Positions 29,012 to 38,378 of a DNA stretch of 64,000 bases are shown here, one piece after another (the stretch's first letter is position 1; the number at the start of each line of letters is the position of its first letter). The notes under the pieces are model-generated. The model saw only the letters and a program-made list of their open reading frames with translations. It was not told the origin of the DNA and ran no database searches. The position numbers and the translations under genes were made by a program. This stretch comes from Amorphus orientalis (GTDB lineage Bacteria > Pseudomonadota > Alphaproteobacteria > Rhizobiales > Amorphaceae): the NCBI RefSeq assembly GCF_030814015.1, contig NZ_JAUSUL010000001.1, positions 248,001 to 312,000 on the forward strand, given 5' to 3'.

Positions 29012-29662
29012 ATGACCCGTTCCGAGCCGTTTGGCGCCCGCCAGATCGTCATTGCCATTGCGGCCATGACGGCGGTGGTGCTCGCCTCGAACATCCTCGT
29101 CCAGTATCCGGTCGCGGCCCGGCTCGGGCCGCTCGATCTCGCGGATCTTCTGACGTGGGGTGCGTTCACCTATCCGATCGCCTTCCTGGTGACCGACCTG
29201 ACCAACCGCCGCTACGGCCCGGCCGCGGCCCGGATGGTCGTGTTCGCCGGGTTCACCGTCGCGCTCGCCCTGTCGGTCGTTCTGGCGACGCCGCGCATCG
29301 CGATCGCGTCCGGGTCGGCCTTCCTCGTCGCCCAGCTCCTGGACGTCACCATCTTCGACCGGCTCCGCCGCGGCGCCTGGTGGCGGGCGCCGCTGGTCTC
29401 GTCGGTGATCGGATCGCTGGTCGACACGATCCTGTTCTTCGGGATCGCCTTCGCCGCCGTATTCGTCTTCCTGGGCCCGAACGATGGCTTCGCCATCGGC
29501 TCCGCGCCGTTGCTCGGCGTGCTGCCGGTCGAAGTGCCGCGCTGGATGTCGTGGGCGCTCGGCGACCTGTCGGTGAAGCTCCTGGTCGCGCTGGTTCTGC
29601 TGGCGCCCTACCGGGTCCTGATGGCGCTGATCGGCGCGCCGCCGGCCCGCTCCGCAGCCTAG
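29012..29662 (+). CDS. yhhQ: Queuosine precursor transporter (YhhQ/VUT family)
   Basis: A 216-residue inner-membrane protein with six hydrophobic segments. Family signatures are ASNILVQYP (residues 25-33), TYPIAFLVTDLTNRRYG (near 53-69) and the SVIGSLVDTILFF segment (near 130). Members import 7-cyano-7-deazaguanine or related queuosine precursors. ATG at 29012 lies 44 bp after the rpmB stop, so co-transcription is likely. Whether the cell makes or salvages queuosine is not visible here. Confidence 0.88.
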   Translation: MTRSEPFGARQIVIAIAAMTAVVLASNILVQYPVAARLGPLDLADLLTWGAFTYPIAFLVTDLTNRRYGPAAARMVVFAGFTVALALSVVLATPRIAIASGSAFLVAQLLDVTIFDRLRRGAWWRAPLVSSVIGSLVDTILFFGIAFAAVFVFLGPNDGFAIGSAPLLGVLPVEVPRWMSWALGDLSVKLLVALVLLAPYRVLMALIGAPPARSAA

Positions 29663-29706
29663 AGCCCTGTCTGACAGCGATGTTCCGGTCGTGGCCGGAC
29701 GGGCGG

Positions 29707-30750
29707 CTAGCCGGGCTTTGCCTGGGGCACCGGCGTCTCCAGCCGAAATCGCAGCACCAGCGTGCGCTGGAACAGGGACCTGTTGTCGTCGGAGACGAGG
29801 GTGACCACCGGCCGCCCGGCGCGGTCGGCGCTGACCGCAATGCCTTCCATATTGTCGATCTCATAGGCGAAATCGGCCTCGATCACGACCGGACCGTCGA
29901 GCGGGGCGGAGCCGGCGAGCGCATCGCGCCCGATCCGGCGGATGCGCATGGCGATATCGATGCCGCCCGCATAGCGCCGCTCCAGAAGCAGAAGGTCCCC
30001 TCGCGGCAGGAAGGCCGCACCTGTCGGCCGGAACCCGTCCGAGCGCACCAGCCGCATCCGCTGGCTTGCGCCGCCCGGTGACAGGCGCCAGACCGGGAGG
30101 GCGTCGGGACCGGTTGCGACCGGGCCGCGGCTGCAGCCGCGCTCGGCGAACAGGAAGAGAGTGCCGGCGACGGGGCTCGACGGAGGAGCCACGTCCATGG
30201 CTTCGATCCCGCCATTGGGCGGCAGGCAGCGCATCTCCGCGGGCAGCGAAACAGACCGCGGCGTGGCCGACACGGGATCGGCGCCCGGATAGGCGAGCAG
30301 CGCGCGGCCGACCTCCACGGAGACCAGAACTTCGTCGCCCCGTCGGGCGAGCGACTCGGCGTCCTGGTTCGGCTTGTCGGAAATCGGCTGCCCGTCGGTT
30401 CCCAGACGCGGCGCGAGATCGGCGCTCCGGATGCCGAGCGGGGCGCCGTCCGGATCCTGCCGGAGGTCCAGCGTCAGCCAGGAGCCGAGGTCCGATACGG
30501 CGAGAAGGGTCGCCCCGTCGTCCGACACCAGAAGGCCGGACAGGGCGCCGAACGCACGGCTGCGGGAGGTGAGGGACAGCCCGCCCAGAAAGCGGAGATC
30601 CCCGTACCGGCTGATCTCGTCGCGGACGTGGAAGGCCCGGATCGGGGTCGCCTGGACTTCGATCGGCTCGGCGTGGGCGGACACTGCGCCGAGGGGCAGC
30701 CAGAGCCCCAGAGCGGCCAGTGCAAGGGCGAGACGCCCGGAACGCCTCAC
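29707..30750 (-). CDS. Exported esterase-like activity of phytase family protein
   Basis: A 347-residue secreted member of PF13449. The signal peptide is residues 1-27 ([18 protein letters not shown]). Family segments are [44 protein letters not shown] and NGGIEAMDV, ending in DNMEGIAVS near residue 300. The start is the GTG at 30750 that overlaps the cobT stop as GTGA. Coupling of this gene to cobT is common in Hyphomicrobiales, but no role in cobalamin synthesis is established. The frame stays open upstream inside cobT, which is antisense-free overlap, not a fusion. Confidence 0.85.
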   Translation of the reverse strand: MRRSGRLALALAALGLWLPLGAVSAHAEPIEVQATPIRAFHVRDEISRYGDLRFLGGLSLTSRSRAFGALSGLLVSDDGATLLAVSDLGSWLTLDLRQDPDGAPLGIRSADLAPRLGTDGQPISDKPNQDAESLARRGDEVLVSVEVGRALLAYPGADPVSATPRSVSLPAEMRCLPPNGGIEAMDVAPPSSPVAGTLFLFAERGCSRGPVATGPDALPVWRLSPGGASQRMRLVRSDGFRPTGAAFLPRGDLLLLERRYAGGIDIAMRIRRIGRDALAGSAPLDGPVVIEADFAYEIDNMEGIAVSADRAGRPVVTLVSDDNRSLFQRTLVLRFRLETPVPQAKPG

Positions 30751-32642
30751 GCAGCGCCGCGTCGGCCGCGCGGGGTCTGGGTTTCCTCCGCGAACAGGGA
30801 AGCGAGCTGCTCCACGATCGCGCCCGCCAGCTCGTCGGCATCGACGATGGTGACGGCCCGCCGATAGTAGCGCGTGACGTCGTGGCCGATGCCGATGGCG
30901 ATGAGTTCGATCGCCGAATTGGTCTCGATCTCGTCGATCACGGCGCGCAGGTGCCGCTCCAGATAGTTGCCGCTGTTCACCGAGAGCGTGGAATCGTCGA
31001 CCGGCGCCCCGTCGGAGATCATCATCAGGATGCGCCGGCTTTCCGGGCGGCCGAGCAGGCGACCGTGGGCCCACTCCAGCGCCTCGCCGTCGATGTTCTC
31101 CTTCAGGAGCCCTTCGCGCATCATCAGGCCGAGATTGCGCCGCGACCGGCGCCAGGGCGTGTCGGCCGACTTGTAGACGATGTGGCGCAGATCGTTCAGC
31201 CGGCCCGGCGAGACCGGCTTGCCGTTCTGCAGCCAGTTTTCCCGCGACTGGCCGCCCTTCCAGGCGCGCGTCGTGAAGCCCAGGATCTCCACCTTGACGC
31301 CGCAGCGCTCCAGGGTCCGGGCGAGAATGTCGGCGCAGGTCGCCGCGACCGTGATCGGCCGCCCGCGCATGGAGCCGGAATTGTCCAGGAGGAGCGTGAC
31401 GACGGTGTCGCGGAAGTTGGCTTCCCGTTCGCGCTTGAAGGCGAGCGGCTGCATCGGGTCGATGACGATACGGGCGAGCCGCGCGGTATCGAGCCAGCCT
31501 TCCTCCTGATCGAATTCCCAGGCGCGGTTCTGCTGGGCCATCAGCCGGCGCTGCAGCCGGTTCGCGAGCCGGGCGACGACGCCCTGAAGATGGGAGAGCT
31601 GCTTGTCCAGAAAACCGCGGAGCCGGTCCAGCTCGGCGGAATCGCACAGCTCCTCCGCCTTGATGATCTCGTCGAAGCGGGTGGTGTAGACCCGGTAGTC
31701 GACCTCGGCCCGGCGCAGCCCCGTGGGCGGCTCGGCGCGCGCGGCCTCGCCGGATTCCCGAGGATCGGCCAGGTCGTCGTCCCGGTAGTCCTCGCTGGTG
31801 GATTCGGCGCTCTCCGACTCGCTCGCCTCTTCCTCTTCGCCGAGGGTCTCGGTCTCCTGGGGGGCGGCCGCGTCCTCCTGGTCCTCCTGGCCTTCGGCCG
31901 AGGATTCGTCGTCGCTGGAGGTGTCGGAGTTGTCCTCGCTCTCCGGATCGCTGTCCTCGTCCTCCTCCTGATCGGAGCTCATCTCCTCGGCCATGTCGAG
32001 GGCGGCGAGAACGTCGCGGATGGCGGTGCCGAAGCGCTGCTGGTCCTCCAGGGTGGAGCCGAGCTCATCGAGATCCCGGCCGACCTTGTCCTCGATCCAG
32101 GGACGCCAGAGATCGACCAGGCGCTGGGCGCTTTCCGGGGGCTTCTGGCCGGTCAGCCGCTCGCGCACCATGAGCGACAGGGCGTCCTCGATGGGCGCGT
32201 CGGCCCGGTCGGTGATCTCGTGGTAGTTGCCGCGGAAATAGCGGTCCTCGAGCATCGCCGACAAGTTGCTGGCGACGCCCTCCATCCGGCGGCTTCCGAT
32301 CGCCTCGCAGCGGGCCTGTTCGATGGCGTCGAAGATGCCCCGGGCCTCGCGGCCGTTGGGGACGAGGCTCGTGTGCAGCTTGGGGTCGTGGCAGGCGAGC
32401 TTGAGCGCCATGGAATCGCCGACCCCGCGGGCGACCGCGGTATCCGCCTCGGTGCGCCGCCGCGGCGGTTCCGGCAATCGCGCCTTGTGGCCGGTCAGGG
32501 CCGGGCGATCGTTGGAGAACGAGACTTCAAGCTCCGGATCGCGCGAGACCGCGCGCATGGTCGCCGTGACGGCGCGCTTGAACGCGTCGTTCCGGTTCCC
32601 GGCCGGATTGCCGTTCTTGTCCCAGTTGCTTCCCTGCGTCAT
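30747..32642 (-). CDS. cobT: Aerobic cobaltochelatase subunit CobT
   Basis: A 631-residue CobT. With CobS (AAA+ ATPase) and CobN it inserts cobalt into hydrogenobyrinate a,c-diamide in aerobic cobalamin synthesis. The N-terminal helical part spans residues 1-210. A long acidic Glu/Asp/Ser linker runs from about 212 to 300, as in all CobT proteins. The C-terminal von Willebrand A domain begins near 400 with the metal site [11 protein letters not shown]. The ATG at 32642 gives [11 protein letters not shown]. cobS lies 46 bp upstream in the same direction; cobN is not in the window. Confidence 0.96.
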   Translation of the reverse strand: MTQGSNWDKNGNPAGNRNDAFKRAVTATMRAVSRDPELEVSFSNDRPALTGHKARLPEPPRRRTEADTAVARGVGDSMALKLACHDPKLHTSLVPNGREARGIFDAIEQARCEAIGSRRMEGVASNLSAMLEDRYFRGNYHEITDRADAPIEDALSLMVRERLTGQKPPESAQRLVDLWRPWIEDKVGRDLDELGSTLEDQQRFGTAIRDVLAALDMAEEMSSDQEEDEDSDPESEDNSDTSSDDESSAEGQEDQEDAAAPQETETLGEEEEASESESAESTSEDYRDDDLADPRESGEAARAEPPTGLRRAEVDYRVYTTRFDEIIKAEELCDSAELDRLRGFLDKQLSHLQGVVARLANRLQRRLMAQQNRAWEFDQEEGWLDTARLARIVIDPMQPLAFKREREANFRDTVVTLLLDNSGSMRGRPITVAATCADILARTLERCGVKVEILGFTTRAWKGGQSRENWLQNGKPVSPGRLNDLRHIVYKSADTPWRRSRRNLGLMMREGLLKENIDGEALEWAHGRLLGRPESRRILMMISDGAPVDDSTLSVNSGNYLERHLRAVIDEIETNSAIELIAIGIGHDVTRYYRRAVTIVDADELAGAIVEQLASLFAEETQTPRGRRGAA

Positions 32643-32687
32643 AGCGGGCGGTCCCTGGCTGGCAGACCCCAATAGCCCCGAACGCGA

Positions 32688-33674
32688 TCAGCTCATGACG
32701 ACGTTGGCGGCGGACTGGGTCAGCTCCGTGCCGAAGCAGCGCTGGTAAAATTCCGACACGATCGACTGTTCGGTCTCGTCGCACTTGTTCAGGAAGGTGA
32801 GCTGAAAGGCGAACGGCACGTCCCCGAAGATCTCGGCATTCTCCGCCCAGGTGAGCACCGTGCGCGGGCTCATCACCGTAGAAAGATCGCCGTTCATGAA
32901 GGCGTTGCGCGTCAGATCCGCCAGACGGACCATCTTGGAGACGGTCTCGCGACCTTCCTCGCTGCGGTAGTGCGGCGACTTGGCGAGGATGATGTCGACC
33001 TCGTTGTCGTGCGGCAGATAGTTCAGCGTCACCACGATCGACCAGCGGTCCATCTGGCCCTGGTTGATCTGCTGGGTGCCGTGATAGAGGCCGGACGTGT
33101 CGCCGAGACCGACCGTGTTCGCCGTGGCGAACAGCCGGAAGGAGGGATGCGGCCGGATCACCCGGTTCTGGTCGAGCAGCGTCAGACGTCCCTGGACCTC
33201 CAGCACGCGCTGGATGACGAACATCACGTCCGGGCGGCCGGCGTCGTACTCGTCGAACACCAGTGCGGTGTTGGTCTGCAGCGCCCACGGCAGGATGCCG
33301 TCGCGGAACTCCGTCACCTGCTGGCCGTCGCGAATGACGATCGCGTCCTTGCCGATCAGGTCGATCCGCGAGATGTGGCTGTCGAGGTTGACGCGCACGC
33401 AGGGCCAGTTGAGCCGCGCCGCGACCTGCTCGATGTGGGTCGACTTACCGGTGCCGTGGTAGCCCGTGACCATGACGCGCCGGTTGCGGGCGAAGCCGGC
33501 CAGGATGGCCAGCGTGGTCGGCCGGTCGAAGAGATAGTCGGGATCCAGATCCGGAACGTGCTCGGAGCGTTCCGAGTAGGCCGGAACGTCGAAGTCGGCA
33601 TCGATGCCGAACACCTGCCGGGCCGACACGTTCATGTCGGGCAGTCCGGGACTTTCCATAGTCTCAGCGGTCAT
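32688..33674 (-). CDS. cobS: Aerobic cobaltochelatase subunit CobS
   Basis: A 328-residue MoxR-type AAA+ ATPase. Walker A is [15 protein letters not shown] (residues 71-85), Walker [13 protein letters not shown] (near 135), and sensor [11 protein letters not shown] (near 186). It forms the ring that drives cobalt insertion with CobT and CobN. The ATG at 33674 has GGAGG four bases upstream. Gene order J-domain gene, cobS, cobT is conserved in Hyphomicrobiales. Confidence 0.97.
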   Translation of the reverse strand: MTAETMESPGLPDMNVSARQVFGIDADFDVPAYSERSEHVPDLDPDYLFDRPTTLAILAGFARNRRVMVTGYHGTGKSTHIEQVAARLNWPCVRVNLDSHISRIDLIGKDAIVIRDGQQVTEFRDGILPWALQTNTALVFDEYDAGRPDVMFVIQRVLEVQGRLTLLDQNRVIRPHPSFRLFATANTVGLGDTSGLYHGTQQINQGQMDRWSIVVTLNYLPHDNEVDIILAKSPHYRSEEGRETVSKMVRLADLTRNAFMNGDLSTVMSPRTVLTWAENAEIFGDVPFAFQLTFLNKCDETEQSIVSEFYQRCFGTELTQSAANVVMS

Positions 33675-33743
33675 TGTTCCTCCATCGCGCACGACGTTCG
33701 CGCGTCGAGGCCGGCGGGAGAACCCCGCCAAGCGGGCAAGAGA

Positions 33744-34370
33744 TCAACAGTAGCCGGCGCGCCTTAGCACCGTATAGGCTTGAATGATACGCCGGAGCCG
33801 TTCTTCCGATCCGCGATCGCCGTGGTTCGCGTCCGGATGATGGCGTTTCACCAGGGTCTTGTAGCGCGACTTGATGTCGTCACGCGAGGCGCTTTCCTCA
33901 AGTCCGAGTGTTTCCAGCGCCCGCCGCTCCGGGCCGAGCGCCCTTCGGCGCGGCCGATTGTCGCTGTCGGGGGCGGGTTTGGCGCCGTCTTCCCCGAACA
34001 GGCCGAACGGATCCTCGTAGAGGCCGCTCCAGGCCGTCTGGGGCTTGCTGTCGGCCGCCTGGCCGCGCTTTTCCGCCCAGGAATTGACGCCGACCTTCCG
34101 GGTGGGCCGGTGCCCGACGATGGCGTCCTTCTGGAAGGCCTGGACCGCCTCGTCGCTCATCCCGTCGAAATAGTTGTAGGTCTTGTTGTAGGCGCGCACG
34201 TGGTCGAGGCAGAGCAGCAGATACTGCCCCTCGCGGCCGCGGCCCATGGGCGCGCGATACAGGCCGCGCGCCGTGCACCCCTTGTGCGCGCACGTCGGAG
34301 CCTCGGGCGCCGGTTCGTCCGACGCCCGTTTGATGCGAATGCGGTCGAAGTGTTTCGAGTCGAGCTTCAT
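33744..34370 (-). CDS. J-domain (DnaJ-like) protein
   Basis: A 208-residue protein with a C-terminal J domain at residues 146-205, including the HPD motif in VKRHHPDANHG. The N-terminal 120 residues hold a possible metal site (CAHKGC and LCLDH) and conserved NYFDGMSD and VGVNSWAEKRG segments typical of this alphaproteobacterial family. It should stimulate DnaK ATPase. It lies 69 bp upstream of cobS; a chaperone role in chelatase assembly is conceivable but unproven. Confidence 0.9.
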   Translation of the reverse strand: MKLDSKHFDRIRIKRASDEPAPEAPTCAHKGCTARGLYRAPMGRGREGQYLLLCLDHVRAYNKTYNYFDGMSDEAVQAFQKDAIVGHRPTRKVGVNSWAEKRGQAADSKPQTAWSGLYEDPFGLFGEDGAKPAPDSDNRPRRRALGPERRALETLGLEESASRDDIKSRYKTLVKRHHPDANHGDRGSEERLRRIIQAYTVLRRAGYC

Positions 34371-34729
34371 CGCGGCGCATTATGGGCAGGCGCATCCGGG
34401 CGAACAAGCTCTTGACGGACGTCGAGAATCGGACCGGGCGCACGAAAACGGAAGTGGGGCTGCCGACCGTGCCGTCGGCGGAGGGGTGGAAATGGGGCCG
34501 CGCGGCGAAATTTCCATAGGCATGGCTGGGATGTGGCGCTGACGGCTACCCTTGGAGCGCGCAGTGTGCTTTTGGTGCACGCGGAATGCGGATGCCGGTT
34601 CCGTGCCGGCCGATTGCCGGGCTGCGGCGCGAGGCCGCGGCAGCCGGTGGAACCGGCTGCGTCCGCGAGGCTGCAAATCGCGGCGGAGCGATGCTGGTCG
34701 TCCGCCCCGGGTGTGCTCAAGGAGGTTTC
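34371..34729. other. Divergent region J-domain gene / argG with structured leader
   Basis: 359 bp without a gene. A bolA gene, found at this place in some relatives, is not present. The argG-proximal part (34590-34690) is dense in inverted repeats (see the argG leader entry). Confidence 0.4.
34621..34660 (+). promoter_or_regulatory. argG leader with alternative hairpins
   Basis: GCAGCCGGT (34640-34648), loop GGA, and ACCGGCTGC (34652-34660) form a perfect nine-pair hairpin. Its ascending arm overlaps GCAGC (34640-34644), which can instead pair with GCTGC at 34621-34625, extended by GGC/GCC. The two structures exclude each other. They lie about 70 nt before the argG ATG. No T tract follows, so transcription attenuation is not supported; translational or protein-mediated control is possible. 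Confidence 0.35.
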
Positions 34730-35953
34730 ATGGCCGAATACGGCGCCATCAAAAAGGTCGTGCTTGCCTATTCCGGCGGGCTGGACACGTCGATCATCCT
34801 GAAGTGGCTGCAGACCGAGCTCGGCGCCGAAGTGGTCACCTTCACCGCCGATCTCGGCCAGGGCGAAGAGTTGGCGCCGGCGCGGGAGAAGGCCGAGCGC
34901 GCGGGCATCAAGGAGATCTACATCGAGGACGTGCGCGAGGAGTTCTGCCGCGACTTCGTCTTTCCGATGTTCCGCGCCAACGCCGTCTACGAGGGCACCT
35001 ATCTGCTCGGCACCTCGATCGCCCGGCCGCTGATCTCCAAGCGCCTCGTTGAGATCGCCCGGGAGACCGGTGCCGACGCGATCGCCCATGGCGCGACCGG
35101 CAAGGGCAACGACCAGGTCCGCTTCGAGCTGTCGGCCTATGCGCTGAACCCGGACATCAAGGTGATCGCGCCGTGGCGCGACTGGGAGTTCAAGTCGCGC
35201 ACCGAGCTGCTCGATTTCGCCGAGAAGAACCAGATCCTCGTCACCAAGGACAAGCGCGGCGAGGCGCCGTTCTCCGTCGACGCCAACCTTCTGCACTCGT
35301 CCTCCGAGGGCAAGGTTCTGGAGGATCCGAACGAGACCCCGCCACCCTACGTCTATCAGCGCACCGTCAGCCCCGAAGAGGCGCCGGACCGGCCCGCCAT
35401 CGTGACGATCGGCTTCAAGAACGGCGATCCGGTGTCGATCGACGGCAAGCCGATGAAGCCGCACGAGCTTCTGGCCGCGCTCAACGATCTCGGCCGCGAC
35501 AACGGCATCGGCCGGCTCGATCTGGTCGAGAACCGCTTCGTCGGCATGAAGTCGCGCGGCGTCTACGAGACCCCGGGCGGCACGATCCTGCTCGTCGCCC
35601 ACCGGGCGATCGAATCCATCACCCTCGACCGGGGTGCCGGCCACCTCAAGGACGAGCTGATGCCGCGCTATGCGGAGCTCATCTACAACGGGTTCTGGTT
35701 CTCGCCGGAGCGGCTGATGCTGCAGGCGGCGATCGACAAGAGCCAGGAGAATGTCGAGGGCACCGTCCGCCTCAAGCTCTACAAGGGCAACGTCATCGTC
35801 GAGGGCAGGGAATCGCCCAAGTCCCTCTATTCCGACGCGCTGGTCACCTTCGAGGACGATCACGGCGCCTACGACCAGAAGGACGCCGCCGGCTTCATCC
35901 GGCTCAACGCGCTGCGTCTGAGGACCCTGGCGAAGCGGGACGGCGGGGCCTGA
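34730..35953 (+). CDS. argG: Argininosuccinate synthase
   Basis: A 407-residue enzyme that joins citrulline and aspartate with ATP in arginine synthesis. The PP-loop ATP motif is [13 protein letters not shown] (residues 12-24). Other signatures are [15 protein letters not shown] (near 95), [15 protein letters not shown] (near 118) and NLLHSSSEG (near 185). The ATG at 34730 has AAGGAGG five bases upstream; longer upstream reading is ruled out by lack of family sequence. It stands alone. Confidence 0.97.
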   Translation: MAEYGAIKKVVLAYSGGLDTSIILKWLQTELGAEVVTFTADLGQGEELAPAREKAERAGIKEIYIEDVREEFCRDFVFPMFRANAVYEGTYLLGTSIARPLISKRLVEIARETGADAIAHGATGKGNDQVRFELSAYALNPDIKVIAPWRDWEFKSRTELLDFAEKNQILVTKDKRGEAPFSVDANLLHSSSEGKVLEDPNETPPPYVYQRTVSPEEAPDRPAIVTIGFKNGDPVSIDGKPMKPHELLAALNDLGRDNGIGRLDLVENRFVGMKSRGVYETPGGTILLVAHRAIESITLDRGAGHLKDELMPRYAELIYNGFWFSPERLMLQAAIDKSQENVEGTVRLKLYKGNVIVEGRESPKSLYSDALVTFEDDHGAYDQKDAAGFIRLNALRLRTLAKRDGGA

Positions 35954-36109
35954 TCCGGTCGGGACGTTCCTGAGCGGCTTCGCCGGCGCCAAGGGGCCGG
36001 CGGCCTGCTCGCTGTCACAAAATTGCCTTGCCGTTCGGACCGCTCCGGCCCGAACGGTAACCTTCCCTATGCGTTGGCCGCCCAGTCTCTGAACTGAAAA
36101 GGCCAGCGC

Positions 36110-37318
36110 TTGACACCCACGACCCGCCTAGCTCTTGCAGGATTTGCCGCAACCGCCATCGCCTTCGGCCCGGCGCGGATGGGGTTCGGCCTGTTCTTGC
36201 CGGAGTTCCGCGCCGAGTTCGATCTGTCCAGCACCATCGCCGGGCTGATCGCGAGTGCCGGGTTCGCGGCCTTTCTGGCAGCCCTCCCGTTCGCCGCCCT
36301 TCTGGTCTCGCGGACCGGTCCGCGGCTGCCGGTGGTGTCCGGCGCCATCCTGGCCACGGCCGGTTTCCTGGCGGTCGCGCTCGCACCCAACGCGATGGTT
36401 CTGACCATCGGCGTCGCGCTGGCGGGATCCAGCGCCGGCTTGTGCTGGGCACCGTTCAACGACGCGACCGAACGGGTCGCCACCGAAGACGCCCGCAGCA
36501 GCATCCTGTCCATCATCGCGACGGGCACGAGCCTCGGTGTGGCCGCGGCGGCGCTGCTCGCGCTTGCCGTGACCTACGACCATCTCCCCTGGACGGCGGC
36601 CTGGGTGGTCTTTGCGCTGGCGGCATCTTTCACGGCGATCGCGGCGGTCCTCTCGGTTCCGGCCGGCGTTGAGCGCCGTGCAGCCCGCAGGACCCGTCTG
36701 CAGGCCATCAGCGAGCTTTTGTGCTGGCCGGCCGTGCCGCTCTATGCCGCCGCCCTGTGCTTCGGGGCGACCAATGCGATCTATCTGTCCTTCGCCGCCG
36801 ACCGGATCGTCACTGCCGGCGGCCTCCCCGGGCTGCCGGAAACGTCCGCCGCGCCCGTGATCTTCCTCGGCTACGGCCTGTTCGGCCTGTTGGGGCTTGC
36901 GACGGGCCGGGTCGAGGCGGCGATCGGGCTCGGCTGGCTGCTGCGGGCGATCTTTTCGGCCGCCGCGCTGTCGATGGTGCTGGTCGCGCTGGCGCCCACG
37001 CTCTGGCCGGCCGTGATCGCCTCATCGGGTTTGCACGGGGCGGCGCTGATGGCGGTGAGCGCGGTATTCTCGTTCTGGAGCCTGAGACTGTTTCCCGGCC
37101 GCGGCACGCGCGGCTTCACCGCCGCGCTCGTCGCCCTGGCCATCGGCAGCGTCGTCGGTCCGGCCGTGAGCGGTGTTCTGGCCGACCAGATCGGCTCCCG
37201 GGCCATGTTCCTGACGGCCGCCGTGCCGGCGCTTCTGACCGCGCTCTGGCCGCTGGCGTGGCCCGAAACGCGCGCAGGATCGGGGACCGGGCAACTGGCA
37301 GCCGCTTCGTCGGCGTGA
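36110..37318 (+). CDS. MFS transporter
   Basis: A 402-residue membrane protein with about 12 hydrophobic segments in two halves. The loop after the second segment has the MFS-type LLVSRTGPRLPVVSG, and a central Arg-rich loop lies near residue 190 (ERRAARRTRLQ). The substrate is unknown; the pattern fits the CynX/NarK-like or sugar-efflux branches, which I cannot separate. The start is a TTG at 36110 (AAGG eight bases upstream) because the first membrane segment begins five residues later; the next ATG (36179) would cut that segment. Confidence 0.8.
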   Translation: MTPTTRLALAGFAATAIAFGPARMGFGLFLPEFRAEFDLSSTIAGLIASAGFAAFLAALPFAALLVSRTGPRLPVVSGAILATAGFLAVALAPNAMVLTIGVALAGSSAGLCWAPFNDATERVATEDARSSILSIIATGTSLGVAAAALLALAVTYDHLPWTAAWVVFALAASFTAIAAVLSVPAGVERRAARRTRLQAISELLCWPAVPLYAAALCFGATNAIYLSFAADRIVTAGGLPGLPETSAAPVIFLGYGLFGLLGLATGRVEAAIGLGWLLRAIFSAAALSMVLVALAPTLWPAVIASSGLHGAALMAVSAVFSFWSLRLFPGRGTRGFTAALVALAIGSVVGPAVSGVLADQIGSRAMFLTAAVPALLTALWPLAWPETRAGSGTGQLAAASSA

Positions 37319-37343
37319 GGCCGGCGTCCAAGTCTCGCGAGGC

Positions 37344-37376
37344 AAAAAAGGCTGCGGCATCCGGTGCCGCAGCCTT
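37344..37376 (-). terminator. Terminator of the dienelactone hydrolase gene
   Basis: Arms AAGGCTGCGGCA and TGCCGCAGCCTT pair perfectly over 12 bases with a five-base loop. Read leftward a run of six T follows (AAAAAA on the plus strand). It lies between the convergent MFS and hydrolase genes and may serve both. Confidence 0.85.
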
Positions 37377-37430
37377 GGCGTTCACGTCGCGGTGGTGCGC
37401 GGCCGCCGGTGAGGCGAGCCCGAGCCTCTT

Positions 37431-38210
37431 CTAGTCGACCTGCTCGTCGATGAAGCTCAGGAGCGCCTGCCAGGACTTCAGGTCGGCGTTGGCGTCATAG
37501 CGCGAGCCTTCGCCCTTCGCGGACCACTCGGTGAAGGAATGGCGGGCGCCCGAGTAGATCTGCATCTCGAAATCGACGTTGTCGGCGTTCATCGCCTCCG
37601 CCAGCGCGGCGACCTGCGCCATCGGGGCCACCGGATCCTCCGAGCCGTGCAGGATCAGGATCGGCGCCTCGACCTCGGAATAGTCCTGGCCGTCCGGGGT
37701 GCCGAGACCGCCGTGGAAGCTGACGAAGCCGTCGACGTCGGCACCGGCGCGCGCGAATTCCAGAGCGGCCGCGCCGCCGAAGCAGTAGCCGATGACGATG
37801 ACGTCGTCCTCCACGCCGTCCATCTGGAGTGCGGCTTCCAGTCCGCCGGCCAGGCGCGCGCGGAGCGCGTCGCGATCCTGGTAGAGCTTGCCGGATTCCG
37901 CCCGCTTGTCCTCCGTGGTGGTCGGGCGCACGCCCTGCCCGTAAACGTCGACGGCGAACGCGGCGACGCCATACTCGGCGAGCATTTCCGCCCGGCGCTT
38001 CTCGTAGTCGGTCAGGCCGTCCCAGTCGTGCACGATCAGCACGACCGGCTGGTCGCCCTGGATGCCGTCGTTGATCGCGAAGTAGCCCTCGTAGGTCGTC
38101 CCGTCGACATCATAGGTGACGGTCTGCGTCACGATGTCGGCTGCTGCCGGTCCGCCGAACGCGGCAAGCGCCAGCGCCGCCGTGGCGGTGGTGAAAAGCG
38201 TACCCCTCAT
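37431..38210 (-). CDS. Exported dienelactone hydrolase family protein
   Basis: A 259-residue alpha/beta hydrolase with a signal peptide (residues 1-24, LALAAFGGPAAAD). The nucleophile is Cys in GYCFGGAAAL near residue 150, the acid Asp in HGSEDPVAP near 200 and His in GARHSFTEW near 232, a complete Cys-Asp-His triad. Exported members of this family are common in alphaproteobacteria and are rarely true dienelactone hydrolases, so substrate is open. ATG at 38210 follows AGGAGG. Confidence 0.88.
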   Translation of the reverse strand: MRGTLFTTATAALALAAFGGPAAADIVTQTVTYDVDGTTYEGYFAINDGIQGDQPVVLIVHDWDGLTDYEKRRAEMLAEYGVAAFAVDVYGQGVRPTTTEDKRAESGKLYQDRDALRARLAGGLEAALQMDGVEDDVIVIGYCFGGAAALEFARAGADVDGFVSFHGGLGTPDGQDYSEVEAPILILHGSEDPVAPMAQVAALAEAMNADNVDFEMQIYSGARHSFTEWSAKGEGSRYDANADLKSWQALLSFIDEQVD

Positions 38211-38378
38211 ACTGTCGACCTCCTGGTGAACCCATCGGTGTTTCGGCGTCTCGGTGGAGAACGCGTCCGGCACGCTCATGGTGCCGCGCGTCCGCGCGCC
38301 GCCGCGGGGAAGGATAGGGCGGCGGGACGAAATGGCACGCAGGTTTTCGGTGACAGACCGCGACGGTCGGACGGGTCG

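Noticed and set aside
29707-31647. A 646-codon frame suggesting a CobT-phytase fusion
   Set aside because: The upstream part is out of frame with cobT and is meaningless. The true start is the GTG at 30750 overlapping the cobT stop.
30747-34370. Cobalamin riboswitch near cobS/cobT or the adenosyltransferase
   Set aside because: I searched the upstream gaps by eye for the B12-box pattern and found no convincing match.
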